This document shows positions 53,685 through 63,114 of a stretch of DNA of 64,000 nt, in pieces. Under the pieces are notes generated by a model. That model ran no database searches, was not told the origin of the DNA, and was given only the letters and a program-made list of their open reading frames with translations. The translations under genes and the position numbers were made by a program. Origin of the DNA: Neobacillus mesonae (lineage in GTDB: Bacteria; Bacillota; Bacilli; Paenibacillales; Paenibacillaceae); contig JAMBOW010000002.1 of the NCBI GenBank assembly GCA_023715865.1, positions 744,001 to 808,000 on the forward strand, written 5' to 3'. Numbering within the stretch: the stretch's first letter is position 1; each line of letters starts with the position of its first letter.

Positions 53685-56600
53685 CTAGAGCTTCACTGCT
53701 GTATCCGCATCAAAGAAATAAAGCCATTTTTCATTAATTTCATATCCCAAAATATCTTTTAATGCTCTTGCATAGAGATCAAGCTGGAACCGGTAGCCCT
53801 CAGCAAGCTGGTTCACTCCGCCTTGATGCTCAAGCACTTTATCCGTCTTATAGTCCAGCAGCACGTACTTCCCGTCTACCTCATACAAGCAGTCGACGAT
53901 ACCTCGGATCAGCACCGTTTCCTGTCTCAGCACCGATTCGGTACGGGAATCTTCCTCATCCTCCATAGGTGCCAACAAGACAGGATCTGTTTCACTGGCT
54001 GGAAGTCCATAGCTGAATGGCATTTCACGCCCGACCCATGCCGCTCTTGTCAGCTGCTGTCCTGGTTCGCTCTCATAGAAATGGAGAATTTGCTCCGGAT
54101 CAACTGCCTCTGCCTGATGAGGCAGAAGGATATTCAGCTCTACGATTCTTGCAATCGACTCCTGAACCAAGCTAAGAGTGATACCCGGTGTCATCGGCAT
54201 GTGCTGCATAATGGTATGATAGACTGTGCCCCGTTCGGTCGGAGTCAGCAGTGCTTCGCTCATAAATTTCGGTCGCTTTAAATGCAGCGTTTCTCTAGGT
54301 TTGCTCCCACTGCCGCGCAGCTCTCTTTCATCAAGCCACTCTAGTGTTGGACGATCCTGCGATCCAAGCAGCGTCTTCATTTCGGTCACAGAAGTACTCG
54401 CCGGTGCCTTCGCTGCAGCGATGTATGGGTAAGTCCACGCCAGCGCATGATCAATCTGCTTCACTACTTCTTCCTTGTCTTCAAGACGAGACACCACAGA
54501 CCTGTGCTCTAATAGTGCAGCCGTTCGCTGCTGCCTGTCTTCGTCTATCCCCTCCTCTTCAGGAAGAATTCCGCTGCTAAGATTTTGAACAGTATCCCCT
54601 GGGACAATCGTAACGTTCCATTCAGCGGCCTCTTCATCAAATGAGCTGGAGCTGGACCAGGACCACCGACCATCTTCATTGTCCAGACCTGCCATTTCAC
54701 GCAGCGGCTGACCATCTGGATGCCGGAACAAAGCAGGTCCCACCCAGTCCAAATAACTTCTTCCCGAAGCAAGCAGCGTTTCCGGCAGCAGCATTTGGGA
54801 ATGCTCCTTGATCTGCGACCAGGCTAAGGCCCTTGAAGCCGCATCTTTTACCGTACCGACGAGAATCATCTTCTCTTTAGGCCGTGTCAGTGCAACATAA
54901 AGTACACGCATCTCTTCGGCTAGCAGCTCGGCGTGAGCACGCCGCTTAATAGCCAAATTCGCTAGCGTCGGATATCCTACACGGTTCTCTTCATCTATAA
55001 ATCTCGGACCAAACCCGAGCTCCTTATGCATCATAAATGGAGAGTTAAGGTCCTGCTGATTAAACATTTTCGACATGCCGGCTACAAACACGATCGGAAA
55101 CTCCAAGCCTTTGCTTCGATGGATTGTCATGATGCGCACTGCCTGCTCCGTATCGCCGGCACCGCTGACTGTACCGAGATCACCGCCATGATCCTTCAGC
55201 CTGGAAATAAACGTAAGAAAACGGAACAAGCCCCGGCTCATTGTTGTGCTCTCATATTGCTTAGCCCGGTCGTACAGCGCCTTTAGATTTCGCCTGCGCT
55301 GCATGCCGCCTGGAAGACCGCCTACCCATTCCAGATAACCGGTATCTCCGTAGATTCTCCAGATCAGTTCACTCAGACTTCCGCTCCGGGCATCATTTCG
55401 CCATTCTTCCAGCAAGCTATGAAACTCACGAAGTTTACTAATAAGAGCTGGGTTCACTGTGTTTTTCTCATCGACAGTTGTGAGCACCTCAACTGCTGCA
55501 CTCGCCTCCCTCAGCGCGGACTGCAATTCAGATTCTGCTGCCCCTTGTTCGCTGTCTTGTCTTGTTCTTGAGAACTCGGACACCTCAGGCTCTGTACCAG
55601 GTAAATTATCCGCACCTTCAATCGTCTTCAGCATGGCATCATAGAAGGATAAATTTTTCCCTGAGAGACGAATTTGGGCGAGCTCCTCCTCGTCCAGACC
55701 CACAATGGGAGACCTTAGAACAGAAGCAAGCGGGATATCCTGCTGAGGATTGTCTACGACTTGAAGCGTGGACAGCATAATTTCAACCTCTGTTGCCTCA
55801 AAAAATCCCTTGCTCTGATCACCCGTAACCGGAATTCCTTCCCGTTTCAGCACTTCCATCATGAGCGGGGTCCAGAGTCTTGCAGAACGCAGCAGGATTA
55901 CAACATCCCCATATTTCGCCGGTCTCATTGACTTCGTAGTTTTGTCATATACCTGCATTGGTGCTCCAATACTTCCGACCATCTGATGTATGCGGGATGC
56001 GATAAAGGCTGCCTCTAGTTCCGCTGTCTCCAACTCCAGCTGTTCAACCTGTTCGGCTGCACCTGCAGAATCCCCTTCTGCTGCCTCAACGTCTTCAACT
56101 GCACCCGATCCTGCACGATCAATCAGCACCAGTTCCGGCGTATAATCACTTAGCTCCTCCGACCCTTCCGGAAAGGAGGCTCCAAAAGCTAGAGCTGCCG
56201 CATCATCATATTCAATCTCTGCGACACCCTTGTTCATCATCTGTCTAAACAGCATATTGACCGCACCAACGACTTCTTTGCGGCTTCTGAAATTCCGTGC
56301 CAGATCGATCCGAAGACCATCCCCGCCCCCGCTATGTTCATACCGACGGTATTTGTCCAGAAACAATCCCGGCTCCGCCAAGCGGAAGCGGTAAATACTT
56401 TGTTTTACATCGCCAACCATGAATCTGTTTCCTGGATTTACACGTGAAATCAGACTTACGATGTCCTCCTGAACCGTATTAGTGTCCTGATACTCATCAA
56501 GGAGCACCTCATCAAACTGCTGCCTGTATTCCATTGCGGCATCTGAAGGGTATGAGAGCTCGGGAGTAGAATCCGGGTGACGCAAAATGCGGAGTGCATA

Positions 56601-57734
56601 GTGCTCCAAATCGCTGAAATCGACGACGCCTTTTGCTCGTTTCTCCTCCGTGAATCGTTGTCCAAACTGAATAACGATATCAGCGAGCTTGTTCATTAGC
56701 GGCGCCGTCTTTGCAAGCTCAATTAGAAACTGCTCAGGTGACCTTCCGAACATAACCGATTTGAGCTCGGTCACCGTTTTTTTAGCTGACTCTCTGAGCT
56801 CCTTCGCCCTTTCCTGAAGTCCAGGATCAGCTTGTCCCTTGCGAACGGACTTCAGCTTGCCGAAACCGGTGCTGTTAAATACTTCATATAAAACTCCCCA
56901 CGAGCCGTTTCGTACTTCGCTCAATAGAGAATCGACCATGTTCAGATCCTCTGTAAATGTCTCAGCATAAGCGGCAGGGCCCTCAGGCTCCTGCGCAATG
57001 GCCAGCGCCTGCTTCAGCTGATCAGCGGCTCCGCCCAAAGCAAGCTCAGCATCCCGCATAATGCTTGCCACCCATTCAGTCTGGCTTAGCTCCTCAACGG
57101 ACCCTACTTCAAAAGATTGAGCCATCTGTGTGAGCCAATGCTCCGGCCACGAATGGCTTCGAGAAAAATCATACAGCCTTTGAACAAGTCCATATATGGC
57201 ATCGTCGGTTCGCTCTCCGCTGAACCAGTCGACTAGCCTGCGGAAATCGCTGCCTTCCCCTTCTTCTCCGTACTTCTCTTCAAACAGCTCCATCAGCAGC
57301 TCCTGACGCATGAGCTCTGCTTCATACTCGTTAAGGATTCGAAATGAAGGATCGAGCGGAATAAGTTGATAATACCTCCGAATAATCTCCATACAGAAGG
57401 AATGAAGCGTCGTAATTGGCGCTCTCCCAAGCAGAGTCAGCTGCCTGCGAAGATGTTCACTTTCCGGATCTTGCTCTAGAGCGGTTTCGAGTGCTTCCCG
57501 GATCCTCTCCCGCATTTCTGAAGCAGCCGCCTTTGTAAAGGTGGCGATGAGCAATCGGTCCACACTGAAGCCTGCATCAAGGTCCGATATTTTCCGAATA
57601 ATCCGTTCAACCAGCACTGCTGTTTTTCCGGAGCCTGCGGCTGCCGCAACAAGCATGTCTTCTCCCGAAGAAGCGATTGCCTTCCACTGGTCATCACTCC
57701 AGAAGCTTCCCTCCGGTTTTGGAATACTGCTCAT
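53685..57734 (-). CDS. addA: ATP-dependent helicase/nuclease subunit A
   Basis: Helicase-nuclease subunit that resects double-strand breaks for recombination. UvrD-type motif I AAAGSGKT has Lys near residue 37; motif II is LLDEYQDTN; later motifs include MTIHRSKGLEFPIVFVAG and EEMRVLYVALTR. The C-terminal nuclease domain has GIVDCLYEVDG and LLDYKTDKV. Two Ala/Glu/Gln-rich inserts occur near residues 545-570 and 725-760. ATG 57734 overlaps the addB stop by one base. Confidence 0.97.
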   Translation of the reverse strand: MSSIPKPEGSFWSDDQWKAIASSGEDMLVAAAAGSGKTAVLVERIIRKISDLDAGFSVDRLLIATFTKAAASEMRERIREALETALEQDPESEHLRRQLTLLGRAPITTLHSFCMEIIRRYYQLIPLDPSFRILNEYEAELMRQELLMELFEEKYGEEGEGSDFRRLVDWFSGERTDDAIYGLVQRLYDFSRSHSWPEHWLTQMAQSFEVGSVEELSQTEWVASIMRDAELALGGAADQLKQALAIAQEPEGPAAYAETFTEDLNMVDSLLSEVRNGSWGVLYEVFNSTGFGKLKSVRKGQADPGLQERAKELRESAKKTVTELKSVMFGRSPEQFLIELAKTAPLMNKLADIVIQFGQRFTEEKRAKGVVDFSDLEHYALRILRHPDSTPELSYPSDAAMEYRQQFDEVLLDEYQDTNTVQEDIVSLISRVNPGNRFMVGDVKQSIYRFRLAEPGLFLDKYRRYEHSGGGDGLRIDLARNFRSRKEVVGAVNMLFRQMMNKGVAEIEYDDAAALAFGASFPEGSEELSDYTPELVLIDRAGSGAVEDVEAAEGDSAGAAEQVEQLELETAELEAAFIASRIHQMVGSIGAPMQVYDKTTKSMRPAKYGDVVILLRSARLWTPLMMEVLKREGIPVTGDQSKGFFEATEVEIMLSTLQVVDNPQQDIPLASVLRSPIVGLDEEELAQIRLSGKNLSFYDAMLKTIEGADNLPGTEPEVSEFSRTRQDSEQGAAESELQSALREASAAVEVLTTVDEKNTVNPALISKLREFHSLLEEWRNDARSGSLSELIWRIYGDTGYLEWVGGLPGGMQRRRNLKALYDRAKQYESTTMSRGLFRFLTFISRLKDHGGDLGTVSGAGDTEQAVRIMTIHRSKGLEFPIVFVAGMSKMFNQQDLNSPFMMHKELGFGPRFIDEENRVGYPTLANLAIKRRAHAELLAEEMRVLYVALTRPKEKMILVGTVKDAASRALAWSQIKEHSQMLLPETLLASGRSYLDWVGPALFRHPDGQPLREMAGLDNEDGRWSWSSSSSFDEEAAEWNVTIVPGDTVQNLSSGILPEEEGIDEDRQQRTAALLEHRSVVSRLEDKEEVVKQIDHALAWTYPYIAAAKAPASTSVTEMKTLLGSQDRPTLEWLDERELRGSGSKPRETLHLKRPKFMSEALLTPTERGTVYHTIMQHMPMTPGITLSLVQESIARIVELNILLPHQAEAVDPEQILHFYESEPGQQLTRAAWVGREMPFSYGLPASETDPVLLAPMEDEEDSRTESVLRQETVLIRGIVDCLYEVDGKYVLLDYKTDKVLEHQGGVNQLAEGYRFQLDLYARALKDILGYEINEKWLYFFDADTAVKL

Positions 57735-60700
57735 TACGCTTCTCCTCCTTCCTTGTTAAATAATTCCCACGCCTGCTTCTTGTCCGGCCGTTTCAAGAGA
57801 TTATATTCACTGCCCGGTGCGCTTTCATCAAACTGACATACCGATTTTAACGGACAGAATGTGCAGGCGCTCTCCTGCTGCATGCGATATGGAGAAATGG
57901 ACACATCTCCGTTCGTAATACGTGTGCCAATCTCTTTAATTGTGCCGCGGACAGATGTAAGCAGCGTATCCCACTGTTCTTCTGTCGCAACGGACGAACT
58001 GCTGTAAAATCCACCGTCTGTTTTCACAGCGACTGGAAGTATAGAAGAATACCCCTTCTCCAAGGAAGTATCCATTTTCCCGACAACCTCGCGATCGGCA
58101 AGCAATAACCCCTTCATCTTAAAGCGTTTAAGCAGCTCTTGTTCAGCTTGCTCTGATCCCATGCCGTTTGCTGATTGCAAAAGAGGATTATGAACGTGAA
58201 AATACAGTACTCCCGCTGGGTGGGCTTCCGTTCCAATCCACTCTTCCGCATAAGTAAGCAGTACATCCAGATAGGTGAGCATTTGAAGAGATAATCCGTA
58301 AAAAACCTCATGCAGCTTCAAATCGGTTTGGCTTGATTTATAGTCAATTACACGCAGTAAAATATCTCCGTTGTCTCCCTCAGCCACATCGACACGGTCA
58401 ATCCGGCCTACGATTTCCATCACCACGCCGTTATCCAGTTCGAAGGTAAGTGGTGGGAGCGGCTTGTCCGGTCCAAAATCCAGCTCAAGCGCTAGAGGCT
58501 CAAAGCTCCCTCTTCTTGACTGCTCGCCCAATATAATGGAAGCGCGGCTGACGATATTTTTCAGTTTCCTAAAAATATAGCCGTACCGCTTCGTGCTGAG
58601 CAAAATTTCACCCTGAAGCTGCGGCGCTAATACGTCGACCGTCTCTTCTGCATAGGAAATGCATTCATCCCGGCTAAGCGTGCCCCATCCCCGGTTCTCC
58701 TCCTTCAGCTTCGCTGCCATCTGGCTTAGTGCGGCATGAAACAGCTGACCGATATCGGGAGCCTTAAGCCGGTATACCTGTCTTTCCTTTAGCTTCAAAC
58801 CAAAGGAGACGAAATGAGAAAAAGGACATAGCGCAAAGCGTTCCATTCGAGAGACGCTTGTCTTCAGCTGAGTTCCGTACAGCTTAAAGCTTGTCGCCGG
58901 TGTGAGGCTCCGTGTACGGTTCTTATGAAACACCGATTCAAGCATTCTCTCCAGACGAAGCTGCATTTCCGGACGCTTGAGGAGCCAGTTATATACCTCC
59001 CACCAAGGCTCCTGAATGGACTTTCCTCTTCGCCATTCCCGAAGCTCCCCAATAAGATAAGACAAGGTCAGCTCGGGATGTAGCAGGAAGCGGGCCTGCT
59101 CCTCCCAGTAATCACTTTGACCCGGCTCTGACTGAAGGGAGCTTTCCTCCAAACCAGGAAACATGCGCTTGATATGTCGAATCATTTCAGACGGGTGTAG
59201 TGCTTTTCCATCTTCATCTGCCATAGGGTAGCTGATCCACAGCTGATGACTCGCCTGAGTGAAAGCTGCATAAATTAATAAGCGTTCATCCAGCATTTTT
59301 CTATTCACATCAGGGCCTAGCTGCAGTCCATATTCGGTAAGCATGGCTCTTTCCGTACCAGTAAGAACCCCCTCCTCCTGATGGATTTGAGGCATAACAC
59401 CGTCTGTTGCACCAAGCACAAAGACATGGCTCACATTACCTGTTCGTGAACGGTCAAGGCTCCCTACAAGTACTTGGTCAAGTGCAGGAGGAATGAGCCC
59501 GAGCTTCAACTCGGCAAGCCCCGTTTCAATGACGCCAGAGAACAAATCGGCATCCAGATGCTCACCGCCCATCATCTCAACCACTTGGTCCATAAGATCC
59601 AGTACAGCAGACCAGATGCCCCGATGCTCGCGAGCCTTCTCGGGACTGCCTTCTTCAAGGGCTTTGCTGCTTAACGCATCCAGTTTGCGAGCGATGTCCG
59701 TGTCCTCCAGCAGCCTGAACAAAGCACTGCATTTGTCCTGCGCCGTTTTCGCTCTCTTGAATCTTTTCTCAAAAGCAAACAGAGGAGTTACAACCGCATT
59801 GCGGCATCTCTCCATCAACTGTAAGAAACGGCTGCGCTTCTGCTCGGCTCTGCCTTGCTCATCCCCTTCAAGAGAAAGACTCGGAACGGATTTCCACGGC
59901 TTACCGTCCGTCCATCTGTAACCCGATATCCCCGAGGCAAGGGCATAGTTCTCCAGCATATCCATATCGTATCGGCTGATTGACCCGTCCAGCGGCAGGA
60001 GCAGATCAGTTTTAACAGCCCGGAATACATCCTCATAACGCCAGCGTTTATTAACTATATCAAGTGCTGCACGTATAAATTCAGCCAAGGGATGATGAAG
60101 CTCATCCCTCCGTTCGTCAAGGAAGTAAGGGACATCATAGTCCTTGAATAAGGGTGCAATAATATGATCATAATCCCCTAGATTTCGGACAAGCACAGCC
60201 ATGTCCCGGTAGCGCACCCCTTCATCTCTAGTCAGACGTCTAATCTCCCTAAGCATTCCTTCAACCTCTGCCCTGCTGTTCTCGGCTGAATACAGCTCGA
60301 TTCCTTCATGACCTGATTCCCTCGGTCTAACTCGCCGCACCTCAAATCCGGCCTCCAGATGGGCAATTGCGGAGCTGATATATCTAGGTGCTTGAGGAGG
60401 AGCAATATGCGTCGTTCTGCACTCCACTCCGGCATCTTCAGCAATTCCCTTCAGCTTTGCATACGCCATGCCTGTAGAATAGAACAGATTCATTTCATTC
60501 GGTACATTCGTTCCCTCGTATGGCCGGTCGAGAGTAAGGGCAATGGTCACCGAATTGGCATGTATCAGCAGCTCTCTTATAACGGCAAGCTCCTGTGGTG
60601 TAAAGCCGCGAAATCCATCAATCCAAATGTCAGCCTGCTTCACGTAATCAGAGGCCGATGCACTCTCAGCAAGCTTTACCAGCGTATCTTCTTCATCTAA

Positions 60701-61237
60701 ATATAGGCGCGAAATTTCCTCTTCAAAATCATCGTATACCGTTAAGATATCATGTAATTTATGCTGCAAAATCGCCCCTGCGCCCGGTAAATCCATCATA
60801 CGCCCCAGCTCTTCCTTCAGAGACTGCTCCTGTGCTCTGTAACGCTTCATTTCTGCATATAATGAGTTTAAATGATTGGCAAACCCCATCTGCGTCCCGG
60901 ATGCTGCAAAAATTTTAAGCTCATCCTTCCGTTTTTGCACAATTTTGTACAGCAGCATTTTCTTGCCCTCTGCCCGGATCGGAACAATAGCTGAGCCGCC
61001 TGTTTCCTGCATTACTCGTAAGCTCAGCCTGCGGAAATCGAGCACCTGTGCTCTGATAGACCCATTGACGCCCTGAGACCGGATTAACTCGGATTCGGCC
61101 TGGAAGGAAGCTTGCTCCGGCACGATAAGGATCATAGGCTTTCCTGCCGGATCTTCACGCAGCTGATCTGTAATCTCGCTCATTATTGCAGTGCTTTTCC
61201 CGCTGCCGGCACGTCCAATCATCAAATGAAGCGGCAT
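57734..61237 (-). CDS. addB: ATP-dependent helicase/nuclease subunit B
   Basis: Partner of AddA that holds the second nuclease and recognises Chi. It has an N-terminal Walker A (GRAGSGKST), an inactivated helicase core, and a C-terminal nuclease (LRVIDYKSSQTDL near residue 985). The four iron-sulfur cysteines of the family are seen as one near 803 (FALCPFSHF) and three near 1120-1130 (CTFCPLKSVC). ATG 61237 follows AAGGAGG. First gene of addB-addA-sbcD-sbcC. Confidence 0.97.
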   Translation of the reverse strand: MPLHLMIGRAGSGKSTAIMSEITDQLREDPAGKPMILIVPEQASFQAESELIRSQGVNGSIRAQVLDFRRLSLRVMQETGGSAIVPIRAEGKKMLLYKIVQKRKDELKIFAASGTQMGFANHLNSLYAEMKRYRAQEQSLKEELGRMMDLPGAGAILQHKLHDILTVYDDFEEEISRLYLDEEDTLVKLAESASASDYVKQADIWIDGFRGFTPQELAVIRELLIHANSVTIALTLDRPYEGTNVPNEMNLFYSTGMAYAKLKGIAEDAGVECRTTHIAPPQAPRYISSAIAHLEAGFEVRRVRPRESGHEGIELYSAENSRAEVEGMLREIRRLTRDEGVRYRDMAVLVRNLGDYDHIIAPLFKDYDVPYFLDERRDELHHPLAEFIRAALDIVNKRWRYEDVFRAVKTDLLLPLDGSISRYDMDMLENYALASGISGYRWTDGKPWKSVPSLSLEGDEQGRAEQKRSRFLQLMERCRNAVVTPLFAFEKRFKRAKTAQDKCSALFRLLEDTDIARKLDALSSKALEEGSPEKAREHRGIWSAVLDLMDQVVEMMGGEHLDADLFSGVIETGLAELKLGLIPPALDQVLVGSLDRSRTGNVSHVFVLGATDGVMPQIHQEEGVLTGTERAMLTEYGLQLGPDVNRKMLDERLLIYAAFTQASHQLWISYPMADEDGKALHPSEMIRHIKRMFPGLEESSLQSEPGQSDYWEEQARFLLHPELTLSYLIGELREWRRGKSIQEPWWEVYNWLLKRPEMQLRLERMLESVFHKNRTRSLTPATSFKLYGTQLKTSVSRMERFALCPFSHFVSFGLKLKERQVYRLKAPDIGQLFHAALSQMAAKLKEENRGWGTLSRDECISYAEETVDVLAPQLQGEILLSTKRYGYIFRKLKNIVSRASIILGEQSRRGSFEPLALELDFGPDKPLPPLTFELDNGVVMEIVGRIDRVDVAEGDNGDILLRVIDYKSSQTDLKLHEVFYGLSLQMLTYLDVLLTYAEEWIGTEAHPAGVLYFHVHNPLLQSANGMGSEQAEQELLKRFKMKGLLLADREVVGKMDTSLEKGYSSILPVAVKTDGGFYSSSSVATEEQWDTLLTSVRGTIKEIGTRITNGDVSISPYRMQQESACTFCPLKSVCQFDESAPGSEYNLLKRPDKKQAWELFNKEGGEA

Positions 61238-61432
61238 ATATAAGTCCCTCCTTAATTTCTATTTACAATTCATTTTTTAAATTAATTAAGCTCTATGATT
61301 TATACGAAAATCTGATCTATTAATATAAAATCTACAGTTATTTTAAATAGGTTACACCCTGCAATTGTCTTTCGAATGCATCGAAAATTTATCCGATAAG
61401 CTAAACCATTTGTCGATTAGACACTAAGCACA

Positions 61433-61441
61433 AGTATACCA
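61433..61441 (-). promoter_or_regulatory. Candidate extended -10 promoter for addB
   Basis: On the minus strand TGGTATACT (extended -10, TGn plus TATACT) at 61433-61441, with no good -35. A start near 61426 would give an untranslated leader of about 190 bases. The remainder of 61238-61526 is AT-rich with no open frame or clear fold. Confidence 0.4.
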
Positions 61442-61526
61442 TATCTCATTTCACAGGAACATGCGTTTGGTAATTCTAGTCAATCACTCTATTAGAATTG
61501 AATCAGAATTAAACATATGTTTATAT

Positions 61527-61573
61527 TAAAAAAAGCACCCGCTTCTTCTCCTTTGAAAGAGAACCGGGTGCTT
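61527..61573 (-). terminator. Terminator after the RlmI-type gene
   Basis: AAGCACCCG (61533-61541) pairs with CGGGTGCTT (61565-61573), followed by a seven-T run on the minus strand. Confidence 0.85.
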
Positions 61574-61617
61574 CTATATTTATCAGCCTGCTTACTTCCT
61601 GTTTATTTATGCGTATC

Positions 61618-63042
61618 CTATACGCTGGCTTTTGAGCGAACTTCAAAAATAGCAAATTTCAGATAATGTCCCTCGTCCACACCCAGAATTTGCGGGTGGT
61701 CCTTACCTGCAGCACGCCAGTCAATCAATCTTAAAATCTTACCTGCATCTGCTGCCGCCTCCTGAATTGTTTCAAGGAACAGTTCAGGGCGCATATGGTA
61801 CGAGCAGCTGGCAGTTACTAGATATCCACCTTCATTAACCAGCTTCATACCGTGCAGATTGATGTCCTTATAGCCGCGAACAGCGCCTTTGACCGCTCCT
61901 CTTGTCTTAGCGAAAGCAGGCGGATCTAGAATGACGACATCCCATGTCCGTCCCCCTCCTGCCGTCATCGGCACGGAAGTGTCTACCTTCTTGTCGCCTT
62001 TGGCTCTTGCTGCACGCTCTTCCAGGCCTTTAACTTGATTCCGCAAATATTGAAATGCATCATCAACAACAAACTCAACCCGGTCCTCAAAGCCGTTCAG
62101 CTCTACATTGTCCCGCGCACTTTCAATGGCATGCTCGGAAATATCAAGACAGGTTACCTGCTTTGCTCCAAATTTGCATGCATTCAGCGTAAAGCTGCCT
62201 GTATGGGAAAAGCATTCTAATACACTAGCCCCATCCCAGTATGGAAAGGTTACTGCTTTTCCGCTCTTGTTTACGGGAGTAAGAGTGGTGATGCCGTCCT
62301 GCTCAATCTCCTGAACGGTAATTCCACTTCTTTCACCCCAGCCTGTCATGATGGGCTCAATCGCTGCCCGATTTTCGCGCTGATCGAAGAAATAACCGGT
62401 TTTTTGCCCTTGTTCAATATCCACTTTAATTTTAAGCCCATTTTCGGTTACCGTCACATGTCTCGGACATTCACCGTAGAGGAGTCCTTTTACCTGCTCT
62501 ATTCCTTCCAGCTCCCTGACGCTTACATCACTGCGTTCATAAATGCCTTTTGGCTGAACGACTTCAACTAAAGCATCGACAATTGCTTCACGACACTGAT
62601 CAATGCCGAGCGTCAGCATCTGTACCACAAGCACATCCCCGAATCTGTCCACCACGAGCCCAGGAACAAAATCGGCTTCGCCGTAAATTAAACGATAGGC
62701 GTCTCCGCCGGTAACGAACCGCTCCCGATGCTTTAAAGCCTGCTCAAATTTACGGACAAAAAACGCTTTGTCCATAGCGTTAACAGGCTCATAGGAAACA
62801 ACCCGTACCGTAATTTGTGACGCAGGATTATAGTAGCCGGTAGCCAGGTAGCGGCCTTGATGATTTTTCACCTCAACCAATTGACCAGGAACTGGACTTC
62901 CATCCACCGACTCAATTTCATTTTTGTAGATCCAGGGATGCCCCTGCTCTATTCTTTTTTTACGGCTCTTTGTAAGAATAACCGATGCCAAAATGCGTAC
63001 AACTCCTTTTAATAATCGAGTCACCTGCTTACCTATAGTCAT
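61618..63042 (-). CDS. RlmI-type rRNA (cytosine-C5) methyltransferase
   Basis: Class I SAM methyltransferase with an N-terminal PUA domain (RIEQGHPWIYKNEIESV), a central RlmI fold (GQKTGYFFDQRENRAAI) and a catalytic domain (VLECFSHTGSFTLNACKFGA; motif IV DVVILDPPAFAKTRG). It is 474 residues, longer than usual, because of a 45-residue segment after RENRAAI and a 25-residue basic segment before motif IV. ATG 63042 has GGGAGG 6 bases upstream. The core homology begins near TTG 62991, which also has AAGGAG upstream. The exact rRNA target is not known. Confidence 0.85.
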   Translation of the reverse strand: MTIGKQVTRLLKGVVRILASVILTKSRKKRIEQGHPWIYKNEIESVDGSPVPGQLVEVKNHQGRYLATGYYNPASQITVRVVSYEPVNAMDKAFFVRKFEQALKHRERFVTGGDAYRLIYGEADFVPGLVVDRFGDVLVVQMLTLGIDQCREAIVDALVEVVQPKGIYERSDVSVRELEGIEQVKGLLYGECPRHVTVTENGLKIKVDIEQGQKTGYFFDQRENRAAIEPIMTGWGERSGITVQEIEQDGITTLTPVNKSGKAVTFPYWDGASVLECFSHTGSFTLNACKFGAKQVTCLDISEHAIESARDNVELNGFEDRVEFVVDDAFQYLRNQVKGLEERAARAKGDKKVDTSVPMTAGGGRTWDVVILDPPAFAKTRGAVKGAVRGYKDINLHGMKLVNEGGYLVTASCSYHMRPELFLETIQEAAADAGKILRLIDWRAAGKDHPQILGVDEGHYLKFAIFEVRSKASV

Positions 63043-63114
63043 GGTTGTCCTCCCGCTGACATAAGATGAAGGATAGACAAGTCATGTCTGGAGAGAAGGT
63101 GTTCTCGTAGTATC

